A stretch of DNA of 64,000 nt from Catellatospora citrea (GTDB lineage Bacteria; Actinomycetota; Actinomycetes; Mycobacteriales; Micromonosporaceae): assembly GCF_003610235.1 (NCBI RefSeq), contig NZ_RAPR01000001.1, positions 4,092,001 to 4,156,000 of the forward strand, in the 5' to 3' direction. A program made the translations under genes and the position numbers. The notes beneath the pieces were generated by a model. It was not told the DNA's origin. It saw only the letters and a list, made by a program, of their open reading frames with translations, and did no database searches. The first letter of the stretch is position 1. Each line of letters starts with the position of its first letter. Positions 28,726 to 36,272 of the stretch are shown one piece after another.

Positions 28726-29790
28726 GTGAGCGTTGCGTTGGTTACCGGTTCGGCCGGTTTGATCGGTTCCGAAGCAGCCCGCCACTTCGCCGGTCTGGGC
28801 ATGCACGTCGTCGGCCTCGACAACGACATGCGCAAGTACTTCTTCGGCGAGGACGGGTCGACCGCCTGGAGCCTGGTGAACCTCACCAGCAAGCTCGGCG
28901 ACTCGTACACCCACTACGACGTCGACATCCGCGACCGTGACGTGCTCAACAAGATCTTCGAGCGGTACGGCAAGGACATCTCCCTGGTGATCCACACCGC
29001 GGCCCAGCCCAGCCACGACTGGGCGGCCAAGGAGCCGTTCACCGACTTCGACGTCAACGCCGTCGGCACGCTGAACGTGCTGGAGTACACCCGCCAGCAC
29101 TGCCCCGACGCCGCGTTCATCTTCTGCTCGACGAACAAGGTCTACGGCGACACCCCGAACCGCCTCCCGCTGGTCGAGCAGGACACCCGGTACGAGATCG
29201 ACGTGAACCACCAGTTCGCGGGCGGCATCACCGAAGACATGACGATCGACAACAGCATGCACTCGATCTTCGGCGTCTCCAAGGTCGCCGCGGACGTGGC
29301 GGTGCAGGAGTACGGCCGCTACTTCGGCATGAAGACGGCCTCCTTCCGCGGCGGCACCCTGACCGGCCCCGCGCACAGCGCCGCCGAACTGCACGGCTTC
29401 CTGGCATACCTGATGCGCTGCGTGATGGAGGGCCGGACCTACAACCTGTTCGGCTACAAGGGCAAGATGGTCCGCGACGCCATCCACTCGCACGACGTGC
29501 TCACCGCGTTCGAGGCGTTCTTCCGCAACCCGCGCTCCGGCGAGGTCTACAACCTGGGCGGCGGCCGCTTCTCCAACACCTCGCACCTCGAGGCCTTCGC
29601 CATCGCCGAGAAGATCGCCGGCCGGGAGGCGAAGGTCAACTACGTGGAGCAGGCCCGCATGGGCGACCACCAGTGGTACGTCAGCGACATGGCCAAGTTC
29701 CAGGCGCACTACCCGGACTGGCGGATGACGTACAACGTGCCCGCTATCCTCAACGAGATCTATGAGGCCAACGTCGACAAGTGGATGTAG
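28726..29790 (+). CDS. NAD-dependent epimerase/dehydratase (extended SDR), catalytic Tyr replaced by Phe
   Basis: 354 residues. Rossmann glycine motif T-G-S-A-G-L-I-G-S (about 7-15), S-T-N-K-V-Y-G as in CDP-tyvelose-type epimerases, and R-G-G-T-L-T-G-P. At the position of the catalytic Y-x-x-x-K the sequence reads F-G-V-S-K (Phe 182, Lys 186). Start GTG 28726 follows AGGGAG at good spacing and begins directly at the Rossmann strand. A WecB/TagA glycosyltransferase gene follows 29 nt downstream, so the pair probably acts in making a surface or wall glycan; the exact sugar is unknown. Confidence 0.86.
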   Translation: MSVALVTGSAGLIGSEAARHFAGLGMHVVGLDNDMRKYFFGEDGSTAWSLVNLTSKLGDSYTHYDVDIRDRDVLNKIFERYGKDISLVIHTAAQPSHDWAAKEPFTDFDVNAVGTLNVLEYTRQHCPDAAFIFCSTNKVYGDTPNRLPLVEQDTRYEIDVNHQFAGGITEDMTIDNSMHSIFGVSKVAADVAVQEYGRYFGMKTASFRGGTLTGPAHSAAELHGFLAYLMRCVMEGRTYNLFGYKGKMVRDAIHSHDVLTAFEAFFRNPRSGEVYNLGGGRFSNTSHLEAFAIAEKIAGREAKVNYVEQARMGDHQWYVSDMAKFQAHYPDWRMTYNVPAILNEIYEANVDKWM

Positions 29791-29819
29791 GCCCACCTGC
29801 GCGAACTTCAAGGAACCCG

Positions 29820-30638
29820 ATGTCGACGACGCTGAACACCAGCAGCAAGCGCAACGTGCTCGGCGTCCTCGTCGACGCCACGGACTACGCCGACGCCACC
29901 GAGCGCATCATCCGCGCTGCCGCGGACGGGCGGCCGTACGCGGTCACCGCGCTCGCGGTGCACGGGGTGATGGAGGGTGTCGCCGACGGCACGCTCGGCG
30001 CACAGCTCAACAGCTTCGATCTGGTCACCCCGGACGGCCAGCCGGTGCGCTGGGCGCTCAACCTGCTGCACGGCGCCGGGCTGCGCGATCGGGTCTACGG
30101 CCCGGAGCTGACCCTGCGGGTGGTCGGCCGGGCCGCCGAGCAGGGCCTGCCGGTGTACCTCTACGGCTCCACCCAGCCCGTGCTGGACCTGCTGATCCCG
30201 GCGCTGACCGCGAAGTTCCCGGCGCTGAAGATCGCCGGGAGTGAGCCGTCGAAGTTCCGCGGCGTCGAGGACGGCGAAGCCGAGCAGATCGCGGCGCGGA
30301 TCACCGGCTCGGGCGCGCGGATCGTGCTGGTCGGCCTCGGCTGCCCGCGGCAGGAGAAGTTCGTCTACGCGATGCGCCCGCACCTGGCGATGCCGCTGCT
30401 GGCGGTCGGCGCGGCGTTCGACTACCACGCCGGCGGGCTGCACAAGCCGCCCGCGTGGATGCAGCGGCACGCGCTGGAGTGGCTGTGGCGGCTGGGCCTG
30501 GAGCCCAAACGCCTGTGGCGTCGCTACCTGATCCTCAACCCGAAGTACCTGGCCCGCCTCGGCGCCCAGAAGGTCCGCCTCTGGCGCGCCACCCCGGTCA
30601 CCCCGGCCACCGACTCCCCGTCAACGTTCGCGGTCTGA
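29820..30638 (+). CDS. WecB/TagA/CpsF-family glycosyltransferase
   Basis: 272 residues. Transfers a sugar (ManNAc-type in the known members) from a UDP donor to a lipid-linked or protein acceptor. Family marks: V-T-P-D-G-Q-P-V (Asp about 70, catalytic in TagA), Y-L-Y-G-S-T, and L-V-G-L-G-C-P-R-Q-E-K near 180, then a basic C-terminus that often contacts membrane. The ATG is preceded by AAGGAA. Apparently cotranscribed with the epimerase-like gene and ended by a long hairpin. Confidence 0.9.
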   Translation: MSTTLNTSSKRNVLGVLVDATDYADATERIIRAAADGRPYAVTALAVHGVMEGVADGTLGAQLNSFDLVTPDGQPVRWALNLLHGAGLRDRVYGPELTLRVVGRAAEQGLPVYLYGSTQPVLDLLIPALTAKFPALKIAGSEPSKFRGVEDGEAEQIAARITGSGARIVLVGLGCPRQEKFVYAMRPHLAMPLLAVGAAFDYHAGGLHKPPAWMQRHALEWLWRLGLEPKRLWRRYLILNPKYLARLGAQKVRLWRATPVTPATDSPSTFAV

Positions 30639-30658
30639 CGCCGGTCGGCACTCAAGGT

Positions 30659-30707
30659 CGTATGCGAAGAGCTCGCCCCAGGACTCGGGGCGAGCTCTTC
30701 GCATACG
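30659..30707. terminator. long perfect hairpin, convergent terminator
   Basis: 21-bp perfect stem (30659-30679 with 30687-30707), 7-nt loop, between the glycosyltransferase gene and a convergent small gene. Confidence 0.88.
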
Positions 30708-30738
30708 GCTCAGGCCTCGCAGGCCATGGGAGATCGAT

Positions 30739-31077
30739 TCAGCGCCGCAGGTAGATGAGGCCCAGGACGGAGCGGGTGGCCTCGAACCAGCGGTCGAACC
30801 ACTCGTCGGTCGGCGGCGAGTTGCGGGGCGGCAGTTCCAGCAGCAGGCCGCGCAGCAGCGGGTGGTCGACGAGGGTCGACTCGGCGGGCATGTCCAGCCA
30901 GCTCGACGGGGCGAACGACTGCTCGCCGAACCGGTCCAGGCCGAGCGCCTGCAGCGGCCCGGAGCCGGGCTCCAGCAGGGTGTCTCCCGGCAGCTGGACC
31001 CGGTCGGAGTCGCGTAGAGCGCGCTCGCGCGGGGTGGGGCTGGCGTTCTGGCTGGGCACGTGTTCAGGCATCGTCAT
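30739..31077 (-). CDS. hypothetical protein, 112 residues
   Basis: Not recognised. Soluble, acidic and Leu/Pro-rich; residues 1-30 are likely disordered, the middle has S-S-W-L-D-M-P and a C-terminal helix contains W-F-D-R-W-F-E-A-T-R-S. No membrane segment or signal. ATG 31077 has AGGACGAAG upstream; a second ATG follows two codons later. Divergent from the next gene, with which it shares a 166-bp upstream region. Confidence 0.6.
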   Translation of the reverse strand: MTMPEHVPSQNASPTPRERALRDSDRVQLPGDTLLEPGSGPLQALGLDRFGEQSFAPSSWLDMPAESTLVDHPLLRGLLLELPPRNSPPTDEWFDRWFEATRSVLGLIYLRR

Positions 31078-31243
31078 CTTCGTCCTACCCGGTCGGCGAG
31101 TTTCGCGGTGTGGTGGGGCGCCGTCTGATACAACGACCGCAACGGAATGCAGGCGACGGTCTACCCGCGATCGTCACTGCACGTGTTGCTTGCGTGACTA
31201 AGCGCAAGCTAACCAGTTGTGCATCACGTGCGGGGGAACCACC

Positions 31244-32017
31244 ATGGTCGCTGAACCGGCGTCCACACCATTGCCATCTCAGGTCACGCCGGCGCAGCTC
31301 ATCGGCGAGATCAGCCGACTCGTCCGGCAGCTGCCCTGTCCGCACTGCGGCCAGGAGGGCGCCGACTCCGCACGTACCCACTCCCAGGCGCTGGTCCCGG
31401 CGGCCCGGGAGCCCTACGACGACGTCGCCCCGCTCGACCCGCTGGACGAGATCGGCGACGACGAGCGCTGGCTGTGGCGCCTGGTCGAGGAGGCCGAGCG
31501 CGTCGCCGCGGCCGCGCCGCCCGGTCCGGACCCGCGCCAGGTCGCGCTCGCCGAGCAGCGCTGCCAGGAGGCGTACGAGGCCGAGCAGAAGGTCCAGTCG
31601 CGCATCCACGCGACCATCACCGCGCTCGCCCAGCCGACGTCGTGGTTGCGGCCCCGCCACCGCGCCGCGCTCGCCCGGCACCTGCGCGAGGACCGGGCCG
31701 CCGCGGTGCTGACCGCGATCCAGCGGGGGCGGATCGAGGAGATCCGGGGGCGGCTGCGCGCCGTCGCCAACCGGCGGGCCGACTACCTCACGGCGCACCG
31801 CGCCACGCTGGAGGCCGGGCGCAACGCGCGGGTGGAGCTGACCCGGGTGCTCGACGACCTGATCGACCGGTACGCCCGGATGGCACAGCCGCCCGCCTGG
31901 TTCAAGTTCGGGCTGGACTACCCGCCGGAGCCGGGCACGCGCCGGGAGTGGCTGCAGCACGCCCGCGAGACGATGGTCGAGCGGCGGCGGGCCAACCTGC
32001 ACCGGGTGCTGCTCTAA
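31244..32017 (+). CDS. hypothetical helical protein with C-P-H-C motif
   Basis: 257 residues, not recognised. One C-x-x-C knuckle (C-P-H-C-G, about 36) in the N-terminal region, then long, charged, probably coiled helices (about 75-240) and an aromatic segment P-P-A-W-F-K-F-G-L-D-Y. The ATG is preceded by GGGGGAA. An in-frame GTG at 31217 would add C-I-T-C-G-G and complete a four-Cys zinc ribbon, but it has no ribosome binding site, so ATG is preferred. No membrane segment. Confidence 0.65.
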   Translation: MVAEPASTPLPSQVTPAQLIGEISRLVRQLPCPHCGQEGADSARTHSQALVPAAREPYDDVAPLDPLDEIGDDERWLWRLVEEAERVAAAAPPGPDPRQVALAEQRCQEAYEAEQKVQSRIHATITALAQPTSWLRPRHRAALARHLREDRAAAVLTAIQRGRIEEIRGRLRAVANRRADYLTAHRATLEAGRNARVELTRVLDDLIDRYARMAQPPAWFKFGLDYPPEPGTRREWLQHARETMVERRRANLHRVLL

Positions 32018-32035
32018 CCAGCCCCGCACGGCAAA

Positions 32036-32078
32036 GGACCCCCTTCGGCACCCTTGAGGGTGGCGCGGAAGGGGGTCC
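32036..32078. terminator. hairpin terminator between convergent genes
   Basis: 11-bp stem (32036-32046 with 32068-32078) with a further partly paired inner part, 19 nt after the stop of the plus-strand gene. Confidence 0.78.
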
Positions 32079-32122
32079 CCCGCAAGCGTGATCCAGAGCT
32101 GTAACCCGGGCGCGGGTTCAAC

Positions 32123-32347
32123 CTAGAGATCGAACTCCCCGTCCTTGGCACCCTCCACAAAAGCGTCCCACTCGTCCGGCGTGAAGATCAGCGCCGGCCC
32201 GGTGGGGTTCTTGGAGTCGCGCAACGCGATCGCACCACCAACGAACGCGACTTCAACACAGTTGTCGCAGTTCGGCCCACTCCGCGTGCTCTTGTACCAA
32301 CGCGCTTCGCTCAGATCGACTCGAAACCCCTTGGTCTCGATTTCCAT
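32123..32347 (-). CDS. DUF397 domain protein
   Basis: 74 residues, almost entirely one DUF397 domain: W-Y-K-S-T-R-S-G, C-D-N-C-V-E-V-A, then V-A-L-R-D-S-K-(N) and a C-terminal F-T-P-D-E-W-D-A-F. DUF397 genes sit beside XRE-DUF5753 regulators throughout sporulating actinobacteria and act with them in developmental or antibiotic control. The ATG has GGAGGAG upstream and lies 37 nt inside the end of the regulator gene, so the two are translationally linked. Confidence 0.92.
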   Translation of the reverse strand: MEIETKGFRVDLSEARWYKSTRSGPNCDNCVEVAFVGGAIALRDSKNPTGPALIFTPDEWDAFVEGAKDGEFDL

Positions 32348-33195
32348 AGTGGCTCCTCCGCCAGTTGTGCGATCAGCTCGGCGGACTCCTCGGGGCTCAA
32401 CGCAGCCCTCCGGATGTTCTCGAAGATCTTGGTGTACTTCCCCAGCTCGTCGTTTTTCTCCAGGAAGAGTCCCCCGGTCGCATTCTCCGCGTAAACGACA
32501 TCTGAATCCCCCGGTTCGGGAAACTCCAGGATGGCGAAAGTACCGTCCATACCGGCGTGTGGACCTGCCTCGAACGGCAACACCTGCAAGGTCACGTTAG
32601 GCCACGAGGCTGCTTCGGCCAGTAGTCGAAGCTGGTCTCGCATAACCTCGTCGCCGCCCACGGGCCGGCTCACCACCGACTCATCGAGCACCACCTGAAA
32701 CCTGATCGCATCGTCTTGTCGCGTGAGCAACGATTGACGGCCCATCCGGACACGGACACGATTCATGATCGCTTCTTCGTCCCAGTCCGGCCAGGCGCCG
32801 CGAATCATCGCCTCGGCATAATCTGCTGACTGCAGCAGGCCGGGGACAACCTGCTGTTCGTACGCGCGGATGGAGCTGGCCGCGGCCTCCAGCCCGACAT
32901 AAGCGCCCACGAGCACGTTGCTGTAGGGATGCCACCAGCCCTTCTGGCGCGCCTCCTTGGCGATCTCCACCAGCACGTCGACCTCGTCGGCCGGCGTGTT
33001 GTAGATCGTCAGCATGTCGCGGACGTCGCGACTGGTCACCGAGCTGTGCCCGGTCTCGATCCGCGAGATCTTGGACTGTGAGCACTCCATCCTCTCGGCC
33101 ACGAACTCCAGCGTGATGCCGGCATGTTCGCGCCGCTTGCGCAGTTCGGCACCGAGTCTTCGTCGGCGCACGGTCGGGCTCTGTCGGGTTGTCAC
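32311..33195 (-). CDS. XRE-family regulator with DUF5753 (Scr1-like) domain
   Basis: 294 residues from GTG 33195 (preceded by GGAGGTGC). N-terminal helix-turn-helix (about 15-70: L-R-K-R-R-E-H-A-G-I-T, then S-Q-S-K-I-S-R-I-E-T-G), followed by the DUF5753 domain (about 95-280; Y-E-Q-Q-V-V-P-G-L-L-Q-S-A-D-Y and the late T-G-G-L-F-L-E). Paired with the overlapping DUF397 gene. Such proteins form large families of developmental or secondary-metabolism regulators; the ligand is unknown. Confidence 0.92.
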   Translation of the reverse strand: MTTRQSPTVRRRRLGAELRKRREHAGITLEFVAERMECSQSKISRIETGHSSVTSRDVRDMLTIYNTPADEVDVLVEIAKEARQKGWWHPYSNVLVGAYVGLEAAASSIRAYEQQVVPGLLQSADYAEAMIRGAWPDWDEEAIMNRVRVRMGRQSLLTRQDDAIRFQVVLDESVVSRPVGGDEVMRDQLRLLAEAASWPNVTLQVLPFEAGPHAGMDGTFAILEFPEPGDSDVVYAENATGGLFLEKNDELGKYTKIFENIRRAALSPEESAELIAQLAEEPLWKSRPRGFESI

Positions 33196-33579
33196 GGCGC
33201 ACCTCCGCGACGCACGTCGGCGGAGGCACGAAAGTCGATGCCCCCGCCCGATGGAACTTGCATATGTCGTGTTGCGAGTCTGCTCCGACGATCGGCGAAT
33301 CTTCAACCGGCCGAACGCACAGAGGGTGCGACTCGGCATCACCGGGGAGACCGACACCAGCTTGTCACATACCGGACGAAGGACACCAGGGCGCATACGC
33401 ACTTTGCAACTTGCATTCAGCAAAGTCTTCCGGCACAGTGTCTGTTATGGCCCCCGCTGTGCTGATCTTCCGTTTTCATGATCACGCACGGTGGGCGGAG
33501 CTTCACCTCTAGCGTTCAACGAGCGACTCCCGATTACGTGTTGTCCATTCGCACCGGTACGAGAGAGCAAGGAGAAAAG
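33196..33579. other. 384-bp divergent intergenic region
   Basis: Lies between the divergent XRE regulator and a small plus-strand gene. AT content is higher than in the flanking genes. It holds a 7-bp inverted repeat (33401-33426, listed separately) and scattered TTGCA words at about 33258 and 33410. No convincing ORF seen. Confidence 0.5.
33401..33426. promoter_or_regulatory. inverted repeat ACTTTGC-N12-GCAAAGT, possible operator
   Basis: Perfect 7-bp arms separated by 12 nt in the region between the XRE regulator and the gene at 33580. Size and symmetry fit a dimeric regulator; assignment to the XRE protein is inference. Confidence 0.35.
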
Positions 33580-33897
33580 GTGACTCCCCAAGCCGGCGAC
33601 ATCCTCCACGTCACTCGCGAAGCCAGCGTCCAGTTCCTGCGCCCGATGATGTTCCGGGTGATCCGCGTGCACGACTGGCCGACGTACGAGGGCTGGGTCT
33701 GGCTCGACGGTTACCAGCTCAACGCCGCCGGTGACGCGGTGGAACGCCGCTCGATCTTCGTACAGCGCGCCGGCCTGCGCATCGTGCCCGACAACAGCGC
33801 CTCGGCTCGCGCCCGCACGGCGCCCGGCCGCGTCGGCCAGCGCCCCGCGCTGGGCCGCACCCCGCACCTGCGTCCCGCGACCGCGGGCGCTCGCTGA
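33580..33897 (+). CDS. hypothetical protein, 105 residues
   Basis: Not recognised as a named family. The start GTG 33580 is preceded by AAGGAGAAAA. A compact, beta-rich first part (about 1-70: G-D-I-L-H-V-T-R-E-A-S, then W-V-W-L-D-G-Y-Q-L) is followed by an Arg/Pro/Ala-rich disordered tail. No signal or membrane segment. Divergent from the XRE regulator, which may control it. Confidence 0.65.
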   Translation: MTPQAGDILHVTREASVQFLRPMMFRVIRVHDWPTYEGWVWLDGYQLNAAGDAVERRSIFVQRAGLRIVPDNSASARARTAPGRVGQRPALGRTPHLRPATAGAR

Positions 33898-34069
33898 GGA
33901 TTTCTCGCGATCGGCCTCCGGCCCGGCCATACCGGATCTACGCTCGAATAACCCTAGTTGAACGACGGTGGCGACTCGCCCGGCCGGCTGCGGTCCGCAG
34001 GCGTCCGCGACGAGTCACTACCGTCTGCCCTCGCGTGGCACGGCACCCGCTCACCCGGGGGACGGCGCC

Positions 34070-34393
34070 ATGGAAAACCGAACGATCGCTTCTGGACGCG
34101 AGTCCAGGGCGACCATTCCACATCGGTCCCACCGGCTGGCCGCACTGTGCGGTGCGGCGCTGGCAGCGGCGTTCTTCACGCCCGTGCCGGCCACCGCCGG
34201 GACGACCGAGGTGCGGGCCGCAACGGTCGCGGACGCATCCACCATGCGGCAGGCAGCGGCGCCCGCCGTGGTCAGTGCCCATTCCGTGCCACCCGAGCTG
34301 ATGGCACGCTCGCTCATCTCCACCGGCATGATCGGCATCGGTCTCGCGCTGGGCGGGATCGTCATCGTCACCCACCGGCGCCGCCAGTGGTGA
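34070..34393 (+). CDS. small secreted protein with sortase-like C-terminal signal (L-I-S-T-G)
   Basis: 107 residues: basic N-terminus and hydrophobic signal core (about 22-43, ending A-T-A), a 40-residue Ala/Val-rich mature part, then L-I-S-T-G (82-86), a hydrophobic stretch (87-101) and a basic end R-R-R-Q-W. This is the plan of a cell-wall sorting signal; L-I-S-T-G resembles the LAxTG class recognised by class E sortases, and one is encoded at 11420. A simple C-terminal membrane anchor is the alternative. GGGGGA precedes the ATG. Confidence 0.68.
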   Translation: MENRTIASGRESRATIPHRSHRLAALCGAALAAAFFTPVPATAGTTEVRAATVADASTMRQAAAPAVVSAHSVPPELMARSLISTGMIGIGLALGGIVIVTHRRRQW

Positions 34394-34416
34394 CCCGTCG
34401 GCCTACCGGAATAGAA

Positions 34417-34446
34417 CGCGCCCATGCCGAGCACGGCATGGGCGCG
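34417..34446. terminator. hairpin terminator between convergent genes
   Basis: Perfect 13-bp stem (34417-34429 with 34434-34446) and loop AGCA, between the small surface-protein gene and the PASTA gene. Confidence 0.85.
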
Positions 34447-34461
34447 ATTCGTGTGACGCGG

Positions 34462-35409
34462 TCAGTCCTCGTCCGGGCTGGGGCTCGCCTCCGCGCTCGG
34501 GCTCGGCTCGGCAGACGGGCTGGCCGGGGCCGAGGCCACCACGATGGTCACCGTCTCCCCTGCGTCCACCACCGAGCCGCCTTCCGGGTCCACCTCGACC
34601 ACGGTGCCCGGATCGGCTTCATCGGTGGTGCGCAGCGTGATCCGCGGGTTCAGGCCCGCCGCGTTCAGCGCGTCGATGGCCTCCTGCTGCGACATGCCCA
34701 CCAGGTTCGACGGCACCGTGACCGTCGACGCCGCCGGTGAGGGCGACGCGGACACCGACGGGCTCGGCGCGGCGCTGCTGGGCGCGGCCGAGGTCAGCGC
34801 GGGGGTCGGCGAGGTGCTCGGCGCCGGAGTCGGCCCGCCGCCGCGCAACGCGAGCCAGGCGGCCACCGCGAACAACGCCAGCAGCAGCAGCGCGAGCCCG
34901 ATGATGACCAGCGGCGCCCGCCAGGTGCGCGGGCCCTCGCCGTACTCGATGCCGGGCGGCGGGGTGGCGCCGCGCACCGGCCCGGACTCCCGGGCGGGCA
35001 CGCCCGCCCGACCGGTCCAGACGTCCTGGGCCGGCAGCACCGAGGTGCGCTCGTCCGGCGGGACCGGACGGCCGGCGACGGGCGGCAGCACCGAGGTCGG
35101 CTCGCCTCCCCGGGGCACGCCCACGGGTCCGCCCGCCGGTAGCACGGTCGTCGCCTCGTCGCCGGGTCGGCCGCCCCCGGGCAGCACGGTCGTCGCGTCG
35201 TCCGGGGTATGCCCACCCGCGGGAAGGACGGTCGTGGCCTCGTCGTCGGCCGGCCCGCCCGCGGGCAGCACGGTCGTCGCCTCGTCGTCGGACCCGGACC
35301 CTCCGTCCCGGCGGTGAGCAGGCATGGGGGCGGTCTCGTCGGGAGACGGCCCCGGGCCGCTCGCGCCCGCCGCCGGATCGCTGTCGTCGTGCCGCTGCTC
35401 ATCGGACAT
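34462..35409 (-). CDS. membrane protein with one PASTA domain and repeated T-T-V-L-P cytoplasmic tail
   Basis: 315 residues. Cytoplasmic N-terminal tail (about 1-165) carries six (T/S)-x-V-L-P motifs: four near-identical A-T-T-V-L-P blocks preceded by acidic residues (from residues 44, 58, 72 and 86), then P-T-S-V-L-P (104-109) and R-T-S-V-L-P (121-126). One membrane helix (about 170-192), a Ser/Pro linker, one PASTA domain (about 225-292) and an acidic Ser/Pro tail. No kinase domain. The tail fits a multisite Ser/Thr-kinase substrate or FHA docking protein (inference). AGGA precedes the ATG; 78 nt downstream of the other PASTA gene. Confidence 0.85.
   Translation of the reverse strand: MSDEQRHDDSDPAAGASGPGPSPDETAPMPAHRRDGGSGSDDEATTVLPAGGPADDEATTVLPAGGHTPDDATTVLPGGGRPGDEATTVLPAGGPVGVPRGGEPTSVLPPVAGRPVPPDERTSVLPAQDVWTGRAGVPARESGPVRGATPPPGIEYGEGPRTWRAPLVIIGLALLLLALFAVAAWLALRGGGPTPAPSTSPTPALTSAAPSSAAPSPSVSASPSPAASTVTVPSNLVGMSQQEAIDALNAAGLNPRITLRTTDEADPGTVVEVDPEGGSVVDAGETVTIVVASAPASPSAEPSPSAEASPSPDED
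35128..35289 (-). repeat. 42-45-bp coding tandem repeat (A-T-T-V-L-P units)
   Basis: Four in-frame units of 14-15 codons, each D-(D/E)-x-A-T-T-V-L-P-(A/G)-G-G. DNA identity between units is high, suggesting recent expansion. Confidence 0.85.
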
Positions 35410-35487
35410 GCTGAGGTCCTACCACGTCGCCGGGCCGGTTAAGCCTCACCAGGGCACGTGGCGTGCGGCGCACCCCGCGCACCGTCG

Positions 35488-36174
35488 TCAGCCTGCCGTG
35501 GCGGGAGAAGGCTCGGTCGCCACCGAGCAGGTCAGGTCGACCGCATCGTCCCACTTGACCTTGGCGCCGGCCAGGATCGAGGTCTCGCGCACGGTGCCCT
35601 GACGGCCGCTCACGTACTTGTCGATCCGCAGGCCGGCCGCGAGGAGTTCGGTCCTCGCCGCCTCGCACGACTTGTCCACGACGTTCGGCATCTCGAATTC
35701 GAACACCGGACCCACCACGTAGAGGGTCACGTGAGTACCGCGCGGTGCCGACAGGCCCGCCGCGGGCTCGGTGCGCAGCACCGTGTACGGCGTGCCGGCC
35801 TCCTCCACGAACTTGACCGTCACGCTGACCCGCAGATCCTTGATGATCTGTGCGCGAGCCTCGCGGAATTCCTGGGTGTTCACGTCGGGCATCACCTGGC
35901 CGCCGGGTGCGGGCGAGGCGGTGCTCGGCGCGACCGTCGGGGTCGGCGAGGGCTGCTCGCTGGGCGACGCGTCGGGCGTCGGCGAGGCCATCGCGCTCGG
36001 GCTGGCGCTCGTCTGGGCCTTCGGGTCACCGTCGCCGGCCGCGAACCATCCGATCGCGAGTCCCGCAACGGCCAGCAGCACGGTGGCCGTCGCCAGGATG
36101 GCGATGGTGCCGGGGCTGAACCCGCGTGGTCGCTGCGGCGTCAGCGGCGCCGTCTGTGCCCACGGGTCGGTCAT
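35488..36174 (-). CDS. membrane protein with two PASTA domains, no kinase
   Basis: 228 residues: short cytoplasmic N-terminus, one membrane helix (about 22-44), a Ser/Pro/Thr linker (about 50-90) and two PASTA-like domains (about 93-158 and 160-220; the second has P-N-V-V-D-K-S-C-E-A-A and a late Cys that could pair with it). PASTA domains bind muropeptides or lipid II. GAGGAG precedes the ATG. Probably cotranscribed with the PASTA gene at 34462. May compete with or modulate PknB sensing (inference). Confidence 0.82.
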   Translation of the reverse strand: MTDPWAQTAPLTPQRPRGFSPGTIAILATATVLLAVAGLAIGWFAAGDGDPKAQTSASPSAMASPTPDASPSEQPSPTPTVAPSTASPAPGGQVMPDVNTQEFREARAQIIKDLRVSVTVKFVEEAGTPYTVLRTEPAAGLSAPRGTHVTLYVVGPVFEFEMPNVVDKSCEAARTELLAAGLRIDKYVSGRQGTVRETSILAGAKVKWDDAVDLTCSVATEPSPATAG

Positions 36175-36255
36175 GATGGTCTCCTCTTTCGGGTACGCCC
36201 GGCGAACGCTAACGCCGCAACGAGAGTAAACCGTTCACACGAACCGCCCTCGCAT

Positions 36256-36264
36256 TGCTATACG
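36256..36264 (+). promoter_or_regulatory. extended -10 (TGC-TATACG) of a leaderless gene
   Basis: TGC-TATACG ends 8 nt before ATG 36273, which has no Shine-Dalgarno; TTCACA lies 19 nt upstream of the hexamer (36234-36239). The same TATACG plus 8-nt arrangement occurs before the MarR gene. Confidence 0.45.
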
Positions 36265-36272
36265 CTCGCGTC

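Noticed and set aside
32123..33195. XRE/DUF397 pair as a classical toxin-antitoxin system
   Set aside because: DUF5753 and DUF397 proteins are better explained as a developmental or metabolic regulator pair; no toxin fold is visible.
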